From the NCBI GenBank assembly GCA_049303905.1, contig JBAQNP010000044.1, positions 1 through 28,353 of the forward strand: DNA of 28,353 bases, written 5' to 3'. This document shows positions 1 to 7,496 of the stretch, piece after piece (the first letter of the stretch is position 1; the number at the start of each line of letters is the position of its first letter). The notes beneath the pieces are model-generated. The model worked only from the letters and a program-made list of their open reading frames with translations. It was not told the DNA's origin and made no database searches. Origin of the DNA: UBA2206 sp049303905. Lineage in GTDB: Bacteria > Patescibacteriota > Minisyncoccia > Moranbacterales > UBA2206. Made by a program: the position numbers and the translations under genes.

Positions 1-102
1 TGACGACACAGCTATGCTAATCTCCTGCGGACTCTGGAATTACCATCTCGATTCTACGAGCTGATCATTCCAGAATCATTAGGATGATTCCATGCGAAAG
101 CA

Positions 103-1104
103 TTGTTATTAAGCAACAGGTCTAATAATAGAAATTATGCGCTCAAAGAAACTCTCTATGATTCACTCTACACTTTCTATCTGAACAGCCCAAAAACATA
201 TAGCTACCCCAATGAACTTCCTAATGATTGGGAAAAAGATTACTATTCTATGTTTCTTCAAAAAAATGCTAGTGACAATTCAATTTTTCAAATCGCTAAT
301 GATTTGAAAAATTTGGGTGCAGAAAAAAAATTAACTGACGATCAAATTGTGGAACTTACTCTTGCTTTCGTCCAATCGATTCCCTATGACCACGTACGAG
401 CCGAGGCGATACTTTCCGGCACAGGCCAAACTATCTATCCCTATGAAACACTCTATCAAAACCAAGGTGTCTGTTCTGACAAAAGTTTTCTTCTGGCTAA
501 TCTCCTTTCTGAAATGGGCTATAGCACGGCTCTTTTGGCTTATGACGACGAACATCATATGGCTGTTGGCATTGGATGCCCAGCCGAATTTTCTAGTTAT
601 GATAGTGGTTATTGCTACGCCGAAACAACTTCGTCTGGCTTTAGAATTGGCATGATTCCAAACATCAACTCTAAAGAGGGATCAGCTGTCCCAATGGAGA
701 AAAAAAGTTATTCCCAAAACAGCGAAGTGAGTCAATTTGATGCCAAAAAATTAGGCGAACCAAAAATTTTCCCAATTTCTTCTGGAAAAACCTACTCCGG
801 TATCGCTGATTCCTTGGCTTTGGCCAAAAAAATCGATGCTCTCAATCGCGAGATAACCACGCTCGAAAAAAATCTTATAGCACAAAAAAGTGATTTCTCT
901 GCTGATGAAGAAAAACTTTCCGAGCTTGAAAAGAAACTAAAAAAACTCGAAAAAAATGGAGATTATAAAGAATATAATAAATTAGTCGAGGATTATAATG
1001 ATCTACTTAAGAAATATAAAAAGAAAATAAAAATCTACAACGAACAAATTGATATTTATAATCAAAAAATAAACTTGTACAATTCATTAGTGAAGAGTTT
1101 TTAG
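103..1104 (+). CDS. Transglutaminase-like protein with C-terminal coiled coil, 5' end uncertain
   Basis: The central part looks like a transglutaminase-like cysteine peptidase fold. A Cys sits in NQGVCSDKSFLLANLL (C124 counting from the TTG at 103), a His in HHMAVGIG (H152), and YCYAETT (E174) occupies the place of the usual third residue. From about residue 235 to the end the protein is Lys/Glu-rich with heptad-like spacing and reads as a long coiled coil. No signal peptide is visible. The start is doubtful: TTG at 103 has no ribosome binding site. The frame is open back to 88, where it meets an in-frame TGA (85-87), and it is open again upstream from 4 to 84. The gene may therefore be a 5'-truncated or decayed version of a longer protein, or start at an internal Met (residue 50). 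The biochemical role is unknown; homologous folds act as peptidases or crosslinkers. A hairpin terminator follows. Confidence 0.65.
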   Translation: MLLSNRSNNRNYALKETLYDSLYTFYLNSPKTYSYPNELPNDWEKDYYSMFLQKNASDNSIFQIANDLKNLGAEKKLTDDQIVELTLAFVQSIPYDHVRAEAILSGTGQTIYPYETLYQNQGVCSDKSFLLANLLSEMGYSTALLAYDDEHHMAVGIGCPAEFSSYDSGYCYAETTSSGFRIGMIPNINSKEGSAVPMEKKSYSQNSEVSQFDAKKLGEPKIFPISSGKTYSGIADSLALAKKIDALNREITTLEKNLIAQKSDFSADEEKLSELEKKLKKLEKNGDYKEYNKLVEDYNDLLKKYKKKIKIYNEQIDIYNQKINLYNSLVKSF

Positions 1105-1120
1105 AAAATTTATTCAAACA

Positions 1121-1154
1121 AAAAAACAGCTTCCATTAACTGAAACTGTTTTTT
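1121..1154. terminator. Bidirectional terminator hairpin
   Basis: AAAAAACAG at 1121-1129 pairs with CTGTTTTTT at 1146-1154, extended inward by TTC/GAA past one mismatch. It has a T-run on either strand, so it can end both the transglutaminase-like gene (+) and the tRNA-Pro/tRNA-Gly transcript (-). Confidence 0.75.
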
Positions 1155-1158
1155 ATTT

Positions 1159-1233
1159 TGGAGCGGGTAGGGGGAGTCGAACCCCCGTCCTCAGCTTGGA
1201 AGGCTGATATAATAGCCGTTATACGACACCCGC
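1159..1233 (-). tRNA. tRNA-Gly (anticodon TCC), CCA encoded
   Basis: On the minus strand the sequence folds as a cloverleaf. The acceptor GCGGGTG pairs with TACCCGC (one G-T pair), the anticodon stem is TCAGC/GCTGA around loop CTTCCAA (anticodon TCC), and the T arm is GGGGG-TTCGACT-CCCCC. The discriminator T is followed by an encoded CCA. It reads glycine GGA (and GGG by wobble). It lies 88 bases downstream of tRNA-Pro on the same strand and probably shares its promoter. Confidence 0.95.
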
Positions 1234-1321
1234 TAATAAAATTTCAAAATTCAAATGTCAAAAGTCAAAGCTATTTTCTTTTTATTGTTTTATGTTCCAT
1301 GTTATATGTCCCATAAATTTG

Positions 1322-1392
1322 TCGGAGTGCTGGGAATCGAACCCAGTCAATATGGTCCCAAACCATACGTACTACCGGTATACGACACTCCG
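1322..1392 (-). tRNA. tRNA-Pro (anticodon TGG)
   Basis: The minus-strand cloverleaf has acceptor CGGAGTG/CACTCCG beginning with C1, as usual for bacterial tRNA-Pro. The anticodon stem TATGG/CCATA encloses TTTGGGA (anticodon TGG), and the T arm contains GGGTTCGATTCCC. The discriminator A is followed by CA rather than CCA, so unlike the neighbouring tRNA-Gly the CCA end must be added enzymatically. Confidence 0.95.
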
Positions 1393-1416
1393 AATATTTT
1401 TAAAACTAACATTCCT

Positions 1417-1445
1417 ATCTTACATTCAAATAAACTCTTCGTCAA
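1417..1445 (-). promoter_or_regulatory. Promoter of the tRNA-Pro/tRNA-Gly unit
   Basis: On the minus strand TTGACG (1445-1440) and TAAGAT (1422-1417) are separated by exactly 17 bases. The expected start point is around 1410, about 18 bases before tRNA-Pro. This is a consensus-like sigma-70 type promoter. Confidence 0.6.
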
Positions 1446-1453
1446 ATCAAGGA

Positions 1454-1486
1454 TAGCAAAATCCCGCACTAAACGGGATTTTGCTA
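1454..1486. terminator. Strong terminator hairpin after HU
   Basis: A 13-bp perfect stem TAGCAAAATCCCG / CGGGATTTTGCTA encloses a 7-base loop. It lies directly after the HU gene and just before the tRNA promoter, so it probably insulates the tRNA unit from HU transcription. There is no long T-run, so its strength is inferred from the stem. Confidence 0.65.
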
Positions 1487-1501
1487 CTATCTTTCGCAAA
1501 A

Positions 1502-1786
1502 CTATTTAATCGCTTCTTTCAAGGTTTTTCCAGCAGTAAATTTCGGTACCGACATTGCAGGAATTTGAATCTTTTCTTTTGTCTGAGGATTGATACCAGC
1601 TCTCTCGGCTCGCTTAGAAACTCGGAAAGTTCCAAAGCCAGTCAAAGTCACTTTTTCATCATTTCGAAGAGCCTTCGTCACTACTTCTTCAAAAGTATCG
1701 ATTACTAATTCAATATCTTTCTTAGACAGTTCTGTTTTCTCAGCAATTGCTGAAATAAGCGCGTCCTTGTTCATGTTATTTGCCAT
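1502..1786 (-). CDS. hup: HU family DNA-binding protein
   Basis: This 94-residue protein has the usual length and order of the HU/IHF family. Helical dimerisation arms occupy residues 5-45. The family signature GFGTFRVSKRAERAGINPQT follows around residues 50-69, with the Pro-containing DNA-contacting arm, and then a C-terminal helix. HU dimers bend and compact DNA without strict sequence preference. The ATG at 1786 is preceded on the coding strand by a strong ribosome binding site (GGGAGGTG, about 6 bases away), one of the few strong ones in the window. Upstream lies a 46-base hairpin (1809-1854), and beyond it the end of rny, 96 bases away. HU may be read from an rny read-through transcript or from its own promoter, which I could not identify. 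Confidence 0.95.
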   Translation of the reverse strand: MANNMNKDALISAIAEKTELSKKDIELVIDTFEEVVTKALRNDEKVTLTGFGTFRVSKRAERAGINPQTKEKIQIPAMSVPKFTAGKTLKEAIK

Positions 1787-1808
1787 AATACACCTCCCTT
1801 TCTAGTTT

Positions 1809-1854
1809 ACCCTGTTAAATAAATTTACACAGTAAATTTAGATTTTAATAGGGT
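1809..1854. repeat. Short hairpin relative of the ACCCTGTTAAATAA element
   Basis: ACCCTGTTAAA (1809-1819) faces TTTAATAGGGT (1844-1854) with one G-T pair when read on the plus strand. Inside it TAAATTTAC (1820-1828) pairs perfectly with GTAAATTTA (1832-1840) around a 3-base loop, leaving a 3-base bulge (1841-1843). The outer arm is the same word that bounds the two larger elements at 16674-16814 and 18240-18389. Here the HU ribosome binding site lies outside the stem. Confidence 0.7.
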
Positions 1855-1882
1855 TTTAATTATTAAACTAAACTTCTTTTTT

Positions 1883-3415
1883 CTACCTCGCAAACTCCGT
1901 CACGCGAAGTTCACGAATTACATTCACTTTTATTTCCCCTGGATATTTCAATTCTTTTTCAATCTTATCTGCAATCGCGCGTGACAATTTAATTGCTCCA
2001 AGATCATCAATCTTATCAGGTTTCACAAAAACACGAATTTCCCGACCAGCTTGAATGGCATAAGTTTTTTCCACTTCTGGAAATGAAGTTGCCACTGCTT
2101 CCAATTCTTCCAAACGTTTCAAATAATTTTCCAAGGAGTCTTTTCTTGCTCCAGGACGACTAGCGCTGATTGCGTCTGCTGCAGCGATAATCATTGATTC
2201 TGGAGTTTCAAAAGGATAATCTTCATGATGAGATTTCATTGCATCTATTACATCTTTGCCTACATGGAATTTTTCCAAGATCTTTATCCCAATTTCAACA
2301 TGTGTTCCTTGAACCTCATGATCTACTGCCTTTCCAATGTCATGCAAAAGTCCGGCTTTTTTGGCTAGAGTTGCATCTGCTCCAAGTTCAGAAGCCAGCG
2401 CGCCTGAAAGATGCGCCACCTCGATAGAATGAAGCATTGCATTTTGTCCAAAACTAGTTCGATATCTCAATCGTCCAATGATATGAATCAATTTTGGATC
2501 AAGACCAACTACTCCCACATCATAAACAGCTGCCTCTCCTGCTTCTTTGATCTTGTTATTCACTTCATTTTTTGCAAATTCTACTGCGTCTTCAATTTTA
2601 GTTGGATGAATTCGACCGTCTCCGATAAGTTTATCTAGTGCAATCTTAGCAATTTCTCTTCTGATTGGATCGAATCCCGAAATTACAATCGCTTCTGGCG
2701 TGTCATCCACAATAATTTCAATTCCCGTAAGTCGTTCCAAAGCTTTGATATTTCGACCTTCTCTTCCGATAATCCTTCCTTTTACTTCATCAGATGGAAT
2801 GCTCACTGTAGAAGTTGTAGCTTCCGCTGCATGAGATCCGGCATATTTTTGAATAGCTTGAGTCATAATATCCTTAGCCTTCTTGTCTAATTCTTCTCTA
2901 CCATTATTTTCCATATCTTTGAGCTTCTTGCCAAAATATTCTCGGTTTTCTTCTTCAGTAAGCTGAAGCAATATTTTCTTAGCTTGTTCTTTTGGAAGTT
3001 CTGCTATTTTTTCCAATCTTTTTAACTCTTGCTTCTTCACTTCATCCACTTCTTTTCGGATTTGTCTAATTTCTTCCGCCTTTTTTTCTAAGCTTATTCG
3101 CCCACGTTCAATTTCCTCCATTTTTGTATCAAGGACACCTTCTCTTTTTTCCAATCTTTCTTCCGCGCGAATTATTTGATTTTCTCTTTCTTGTTCTTTT
3201 TTCTTGGCTTCCTCAAGAATATTAACTGCTTTACTTTTTGACTCAAGAATAATCTCCTGCGACTTTTTTTCTGCTTCTTCTAAAAGATTGCTAGCTTTAC
3301 CTTCAGCTGTATGAAGTTGCTTTTTAGCAATTGTTTGTCTGGCATAATAACCCGCAATTGAGCCTATTGCCAAACATAAAATACCCACAATGAGAATGGT
3401 AAGACTTAGTTCCAT
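1883..3415 (-). CDS. rny: Ribonuclease Y
   Basis: RNase Y is the membrane-anchored endoribonuclease that starts mRNA decay in many bacteria lacking RNase E. The 510-residue product has the complete family layout: an N-terminal membrane helix (about residues 4-24), and a long charged coiled coil to about residue 200. A KH RNA-binding domain follows, with VKGRIIGREGRNIKALE, and then an HD phosphohydrolase domain containing LHSIEVAHLSG and LLHDIGKAVDHE, whose HD pair binds the catalytic metals. The C-terminal RNase Y extension ends in RELRVTEFAR. Nothing is missing. The ATG at 3415 follows AAGGAAAAAAAAT, a weak ribosome binding site. The transcript probably has a leader of about 200 bases with a long-range inverted repeat, so expression may be controlled in the leader. 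HU lies downstream. Confidence 0.97.
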   Translation of the reverse strand: MELSLTILIVGILCLAIGSIAGYYARQTIAKKQLHTAEGKASNLLEEAEKKSQEIILESKSKAVNILEEAKKKEQERENQIIRAEERLEKREGVLDTKMEEIERGRISLEKKAEEIRQIRKEVDEVKKQELKRLEKIAELPKEQAKKILLQLTEEENREYFGKKLKDMENNGREELDKKAKDIMTQAIQKYAGSHAAEATTSTVSIPSDEVKGRIIGREGRNIKALERLTGIEIIVDDTPEAIVISGFDPIRREIAKIALDKLIGDGRIHPTKIEDAVEFAKNEVNNKIKEAGEAAVYDVGVVGLDPKLIHIIGRLRYRTSFGQNAMLHSIEVAHLSGALASELGADATLAKKAGLLHDIGKAVDHEVQGTHVEIGIKILEKFHVGKDVIDAMKSHHEDYPFETPESMIIAAADAISASRPGARKDSLENYLKRLEELEAVATSFPEVEKTYAIQAGREIRVFVKPDKIDDLGAIKLSRAIADKIEKELKYPGEIKVNVIRELRVTEFAR

Positions 3416-3470
3416 ATTTTTTTTCCTTATTCAATTGATAAATCATAAAAGAATAACGTGTTTTCACCTC

Positions 3471-3565
3471 ACATCAATCGAGCTTTGAAAGTTTTTATAA
3501 ATACTGTTTAATTAATATTTAGGCTTATTAAAGCCCCAAAAAAGTAAGGAAAGCTTAATTGATGT
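3471..3565 (-). promoter_or_regulatory. Structured 5' leader of rny
   Basis: ACATCAATCGAGCTTT (3471-3486) and AAAGCTTAATTGATGT (3550-3565) are inverted copies interrupted only by a 2x2 internal mismatch (CG against TA). They enclose a small GGCTT/AAGCC hairpin (3522-3535). In the rny transcript this would fold into a long stem between promoter and start codon. A regulatory function is inference. Confidence 0.5.
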
Positions 3566-3625
3566 AGAGTTTATCAACAGAAACGAGATAATTAAAACAA
3601 ATTAAAAATGTATCACTACAAACTA

Positions 3626-3655
3626 ATACTACTTTAGAGAAGCTTTTTTGTCAAA
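3626..3655 (-). promoter_or_regulatory. Candidate rny promoter
   Basis: Minus-strand TTGACA (3655-3650) is followed after 18 bases by TAGTAT (3631-3626). The -35 box overlaps the -35 box of a plus-strand promoter at 3648-3653, so the two polymerases cannot occupy it together. Confidence 0.5.
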
Positions 3656-3676
3656 GAGTAAAACAAGTGCTATTAT
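3648..3676 (+). promoter_or_regulatory. Distal plus-strand promoter toward gpmI
   Basis: TTGTCA (3648-3653), a 17-base spacer and TATTAT (3671-3676) form a good promoter. It would leave a leader of about 185 bases before gpmI. It is back-to-back with the rny promoter and shares six bases with its -35 box. Confidence 0.45.
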
Positions 3677-3784
3677 TACTAGGTAAATATTTTTGAATCT
3701 ATTATTCTCAGAGCTTACACGTTTACTTGTGGAAAATATATTAACGCAGTCGCTAAGAAAAATATTTTTATAGACAATTATCAA

Positions 3785-3812
3785 TTACTGGTAAATTATT
3801 CTATCTTATAAT
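3785..3812 (+). promoter_or_regulatory. Proximal gpmI promoter
   Basis: TTACTG (3785-3790), a 16-base spacer and a perfect TATAAT (3807-3812) predict a start near 3819, roughly 50 bases before the preferred gpmI start. Confidence 0.5.
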
Positions 3813-3867
3813 TACTTTCGCGACGAGCATATATTGACACAAGTAAATGTGTAAGTCCTACTTTTTT

Positions 3868-5454
3868 ATGTCAGATAAAAAAACAAACACCCAAAGACCA
3901 AAGCCAGTAATACTCGTCATCCTTGATGGTTGGGGAATGGGGGAAGAAAGCCGAGGCAACGCCATTTCTAACACCGATTTACCAACTTTCAAAAAGTTAG
4001 ATGAGTATTATCCAAAAATTGCTCTTCAAGCCAGTGGAATTTCCGTTGGTTTGCCATGGGGAGAACCAGGAAACTCAGAAGTTGGGCACATGACCCTTGG
4101 CGCGGGAAAAGTAATCTACCAAAATATGCCTCGTATTACAATGGCTATTCAAGACGGAGAATTTTTCAAAAATCCAGCGCTACTTGAAGCAATTGAGAAA
4201 GCTAAAAAAAATAATTCAGCAATTCATCTTATGGGACTTCTTGGAAGGGGTTCAGTTCATTCTACGCTAGATCATATCTATGCCCTCATAGAAATGATGC
4301 ACGACCAGAAAGTTGAACAAGTTTTTATGCATGTTTTCACTGATGGACGAGATAGCGCCCCAAATTCTGGAATTGAAGCAATTAAGGAACTCACACAAAG
4401 ACTTGAGAAATATAATGTAGGAAAAATCGCTACAGTTTCAGGAAGATACTTTGCAATGGACAGAAACAATAATTGGGATCGAGTGGAAAAAGCTTACAAG
4501 GCAATGGTTGATGGCGAAGGGAAAAAAATTGAAAATATCGAAAAATATCTTGCTGATTCATATAAAAAAGAAATTTATGATGAATATATTGAACCAGCAG
4601 TTGTAATGGAAAATGACAAACCTGTCGGTTCCATTCAAGATAGTGATTCAGTAATCTTTTTCAACTATCGAGAAGACCGTGCTCGTCAAATCACTAAAGC
4701 TTTTGCTGTTCCAGGATTTTCCAAATTTAAAGTCACAGATTTCAAAAAACTTTTTTTTGCTACAATGACTCAATATGAAGACAACCTGCCTGTCGCCGTG
4801 GCTTTCCCGCCAATTAAAATAGATATGTGTTTAGGAAAAGTTCTCGGGGACAAAAAAATGACTCAACTGCGCATTGCTGAAACAGAAAAGTTTGCTCATG
4901 TCACATATTTTTTCAATGGTGGAAATGAAGAACCTTTTTTTGGTGAAGATCATATAATAGTTCCGTCCAAAGATGTTTCAAGTTTTGATAAAGCACCAGA
5001 AATGAGTGCGCTTGAAATTACTGAGAAAGTTTTGCAAAACATTGAACGCGATAAGTATGATTTCATTCTTTTGAATTTTGCCAATGCTGATATTGTTGGA
5101 CACACAGGGAACGAAAAAGCTGCCGAAAAAGCTCTAGCCACCATAGACAAATGTATGGAAAAAATAATTAAAGCTGTAATTTCTAAGGGTGGTCAACTAC
5201 TCATAACCGCTGATCATGGCAATGTGGAAGAAATGTTCAATATCCATACTGGAGAAAAAGATACTGAACACAGTGCCAATCCAGTGCCACTTTGGTACGT
5301 CACTCCGGATAATTTTCGCGCTACTCCAAAAGAAAAAAATAATCCAGAAATTTCCGGAATCCTAAGCGATGTCGCTCCAACAATTCTTGATATCATGCAA
5401 ATTGAAAAACCTGCCATTATGACAGGTGAAAGTTTGTTAGAATTTTTGAAATAG
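3868..5454 (+). CDS. gpmI: 2,3-bisphosphoglycerate-independent phosphoglycerate mutase
   Basis: GpmI interconverts 3- and 2-phosphoglycerate in glycolysis using two metal ions and a phosphoserine intermediate. All key motifs are present in the 528-residue product: VILVILDGWG (metal-binding Asp20), GEPGNSEVGHM (catalytic Ser70), VFTDGRDSAPNSG, SGRYFAMDRNNNWDR (substrate-binding Arg cluster), NYREDRARQ, NFANADIVGHTG, and ITADHGNVEEM with HSANPVPL for the second metal site. The length is normal. I chose the ATG at 3868 (MSDKKT) because homologs usually begin shortly before the VILVILDGWG strand. The frame also allows an ATG at 3847, adding seven residues (MCKSYFF); neither has a clear ribosome binding site. 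The gene is monocistronic and convergent with clpP, with a terminator between them. Confidence 0.97.
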   Translation: MSDKKTNTQRPKPVILVILDGWGMGEESRGNAISNTDLPTFKKLDEYYPKIALQASGISVGLPWGEPGNSEVGHMTLGAGKVIYQNMPRITMAIQDGEFFKNPALLEAIEKAKKNNSAIHLMGLLGRGSVHSTLDHIYALIEMMHDQKVEQVFMHVFTDGRDSAPNSGIEAIKELTQRLEKYNVGKIATVSGRYFAMDRNNNWDRVEKAYKAMVDGEGKKIENIEKYLADSYKKEIYDEYIEPAVVMENDKPVGSIQDSDSVIFFNYREDRARQITKAFAVPGFSKFKVTDFKKLFFATMTQYEDNLPVAVAFPPIKIDMCLGKVLGDKKMTQLRIAETEKFAHVTYFFNGGNEEPFFGEDHIIVPSKDVSSFDKAPEMSALEITEKVLQNIERDKYDFILLNFANADIVGHTGNEKAAEKALATIDKCMEKIIKAVISKGGQLLITADHGNVEEMFNIHTGEKDTEHSANPVPLWYVTPDNFRATPKEKNNPEISGILSDVAPTILDIMQIEKPAIMTGESLLEFLK

Positions 5455-5478
5455 AAAAATTTATATTTCCCCCATCAA

Positions 5479-5507
5479 AAAAACTCGAGGTCAATCCTCG
5501 AGTTTTT
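5479..5507. terminator. Bidirectional terminator gpmI/clpP
   Basis: AAAAACTCGAGG (5479-5490) pairs perfectly with CCTCGAGTTTTT (5496-5507) around TCAAT. T-runs on both strands suit termination of gpmI (+) and of the nusA-ppa-tig-clpP run (-). Confidence 0.85.
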
Positions 5508-5542
5508 GAATTTTCTAAAAGCTATAAGCTAATAGCTAGAAT

Positions 5543-6127
5543 CTACTTTATAATCTTATCCACTATCCCATATTTCTTAGCTTCTTCGGCGCTCATGAAA
5601 TAGTCACGCTCAGCATCACGTTCGACTTTTTCAAGCTTTTGCCCAGTATGACGCGCCATAATTTCATTGAGTCTTTTCTTGATTGAAAGAATATGTCTTG
5701 CATGAATATCAATGTCAGTTGCCTGTCCTTGCGCGCCACCCATCACTTGATGAATCATCACTTCGCCATTCGGCAAAATCATCCTTTTTCCTTTTTCTCC
5801 GGAAAGTAGGAGTAGCGCCGCCGCTGAAGCTGCCATTCCCACACAAATTGTTGAAACATTTGGTTTCACATGTTGTATTGTATCATAAATTGCCAAAGCT
5901 GAAGTCACCTGCCCACCAGGAGAGTTGATATATAACTTGATATCCTCTTTGGAATTTTGTTGTGTCAAAAACAAAAGCTGAGCAATCACCGCGTTCGCCA
6001 CCACATCATCAATCGGACCACCCAAGAAAATAATTCGGTCTTTCAAAAGTCGCGAATAGATGTCATAAGCTCTTTCGCCATAGCCAGTTTTTTCTATAAC
6101 AGTTGGAATTAGATATTGATTTTTCAT
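5543..6127 (-). CDS. clpP: ATP-dependent Clp protease proteolytic subunit ClpP
   Basis: ClpP forms the barrel-shaped serine protease chamber that degrades substrates unfolded by a Clp ATPase in the cytoplasm. The 194-residue sequence has the usual length. Its catalytic triad is intact: Ser101 in VGMAASAAALLLLSG, His126 in GEVMIHQVMGGAQGQ, and Asp175 in ERDYFMSAEEAKKYG. The oxyanion-loop segment YINSPGGQVTSALAIYD is also present. The start follows the trigger factor stop codon by one base, so it is almost certainly translated by coupling with tig. No ClpX or ClpA ATPase gene is in the window, although clpX often follows clpP in other bacteria. A terminator lies just downstream. Confidence 0.97.
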   Translation of the reverse strand: MKNQYLIPTVIEKTGYGERAYDIYSRLLKDRIIFLGGPIDDVVANAVIAQLLFLTQQNSKEDIKLYINSPGGQVTSALAIYDTIQHVKPNVSTICVGMAASAAALLLLSGEKGKRMILPNGEVMIHQVMGGAQGQATDIDIHARHILSIKKRLNEIMARHTGQKLEKVERDAERDYFMSAEEAKKYGIVDKIIK

Positions 6128-6128
6128 A

Positions 6129-7409
6129 TTATAATTTTTCTAAATATTCAAATACTTTTTCATTTTCCAAAACTCCCTTGCTATAGTTATACAATCCTTC
6201 CATGTCAATATTCTTTTCCATATCCTTAACTTTCTTGTAATATTGCAAAGTTTTGTTCATCTCCGCTTCAATTTCTTCTGAAGTGGCTTCTTGCCCCTCC
6301 ATTTTTGCCAATTCCTTGAGCGCCATTGCGCTAATCACTCTCTTTTGTGCTTGAGGTTCCCAGTCATGAATTAACTCCTCTTTGTCTTTTTTGATTTGGG
6401 CTAGATATTGATCAATATTCATTCCCATCGGAGCCAATTGATATTCAAATTCCTGAAGCATTCGGTGCGCTTCTTCGTGAACTAAAATTTCTGGTAGTTC
6501 TACAGTAGAATTTTTTATTATCTCTTCAATATATTTCACTCTCTTTTCATCTTTCATCTTATGCTCCGCTTCATGTTCCATCCCTTCTCGCATATTCTTT
6601 TTGAGTGCTTCTAAATTTTCAAATTTTCCCAGTGAAACAGCAAACTCATCGTTGATTTCTGGTGTTTGTCGATCTTGTACTAAATTTACTTTCACTCTAA
6701 AAGTGGCTGGTTTTCCAGCTAAATCTTTTTTGTGATAGTCTGCTGGAAAATTCAATTCAAATTCTTTTTCTTCTCCTTCTTTCATTCCAATTATTTGATC
6801 TTCAAACCCAGGAATGAAAACTCCTCGGCCAATGATAAGTGGGTGTTTCTTGCTCGATCCATTTTCAATTGGCACTCCACCAACTTTCACTTCAAAATCA
6901 ATTTCTACATTATCATTTTTTTGCGCCTCGCGATTCACGGTCACCAATTTCACTCGACTAGCTGCTAATTTTTCCAATTCTAATTCCAATTCTTTTTCAT
7001 CCACTTCAACTTTTTTGTCAGCGTACTCTTTGTTGATTTCTTTTATCCCTTTAACATATTTTTCATCCACCTTAATTTCTGGCATCACTGACACAACCGC
7101 TTTATATTTCAAATCCTTTCCTTCTTCAATTTCCAAAATTTCAACTTTCGGACTGCCAATGGCTTCAATTTTTTCCTTTGTGATAAAATCGGTATAACTC
7201 TTTTGCACCGCCTTTTCAGCGGCTCCATTTAGAATAACTCCCTTACCAACTTTTTGTTCCACCAAATTTCTTGGCGCTTTGCCAGGACGAAATCCTTCGA
7301 TCTTTATCTCCTGTGAAGCCTCCGACGCTACTTGATCTAGATATTTTTCCCATTCTTTTTGAGGAATAGTTATCTCAAATTCAATTTGTGATTTAGGTAG
7401 ATTCTTCAT
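6129..7409 (-). CDS. tig: Trigger factor (ribosome-bound chaperone, FKBP-type PPIase)
   Basis: Trigger factor binds the ribosome exit tunnel and shields nascent chains. The N-terminal ribosome-binding domain carries the signature GFRPGKAPRNLVEQKVG around residues 40-56. An FKBP-like peptidyl-prolyl isomerase domain spans about 160-245 (NDNVEIDFEVKVGG, then GRGVFIPGFEDQIIGMKEGE), and an all-helical substrate-cradling domain runs from about 255 to 426. The total length (426) is normal. The start ATG at 7409 has only a distant purine-rich stretch upstream (AAGGAAGG, more than 15 bases away). It is 87 bases downstream of ppa on the same strand and one base upstream of clpP, giving the classic tig-clpP pair. 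Confidence 0.96.
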   Translation of the reverse strand: MKNLPKSQIEFEITIPQKEWEKYLDQVASEASQEIKIEGFRPGKAPRNLVEQKVGKGVILNGAAEKAVQKSYTDFITKEKIEAIGSPKVEILEIEEGKDLKYKAVVSVMPEIKVDEKYVKGIKEINKEYADKKVEVDEKELELELEKLAASRVKLVTVNREAQKNDNVEIDFEVKVGGVPIENGSSKKHPLIIGRGVFIPGFEDQIIGMKEGEEKEFELNFPADYHKKDLAGKPATFRVKVNLVQDRQTPEINDEFAVSLGKFENLEALKKNMREGMEHEAEHKMKDEKRVKYIEEIIKNSTVELPEILVHEEAHRMLQEFEYQLAPMGMNIDQYLAQIKKDKEELIHDWEPQAQKRVISAMALKELAKMEGQEATSEEIEAEMNKTLQYYKKVKDMEKNIDMEGLYNYSKGVLENEKVFEYLEKL

Positions 7410-7496
7410 ACGTTTTTATGATTTTAGTTAAATTTCCTTCCTTACGAATTACAAATCTGTACGAATGTACAAATATACAAATACAAAAATTTAAAA

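Larger units (their letters stand above)
3416..3846. other. 430-base divergent intergenic region rny/gpmI
   Basis: No gene is visible. The region holds the rny leader with its inverted repeat (3471-3565), overlapping divergent promoters around 3626-3676, and a second plus-strand promoter near 3785-3812. Two DnaA-box-like words (TTATCAACA near 3573, TGTGGAAAA near 3728) occur, but they are too few to call an origin. Confidence 0.6.

Noticed and set aside
1255..1509. Plus-strand 84-codon open frame
   Set aside because: It overlaps tRNA-Pro and the HU terminator in antisense and has no protein-like composition.
3416..3846. Possible replication origin (AT-rich, DnaA-box-like words)
   Set aside because: Only two imperfect boxes, no cluster, and no dnaA, dnaN or gidA nearby; the region is explained by divergent promoters and a leader.
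7410..7496. Regulatory repeat of TACAAAT/TACGAA words upstream of tig
   Set aside because: Words such as TACGAATGTACAAATATACAAA recur but form no clear stem or promoter; too weak to call.
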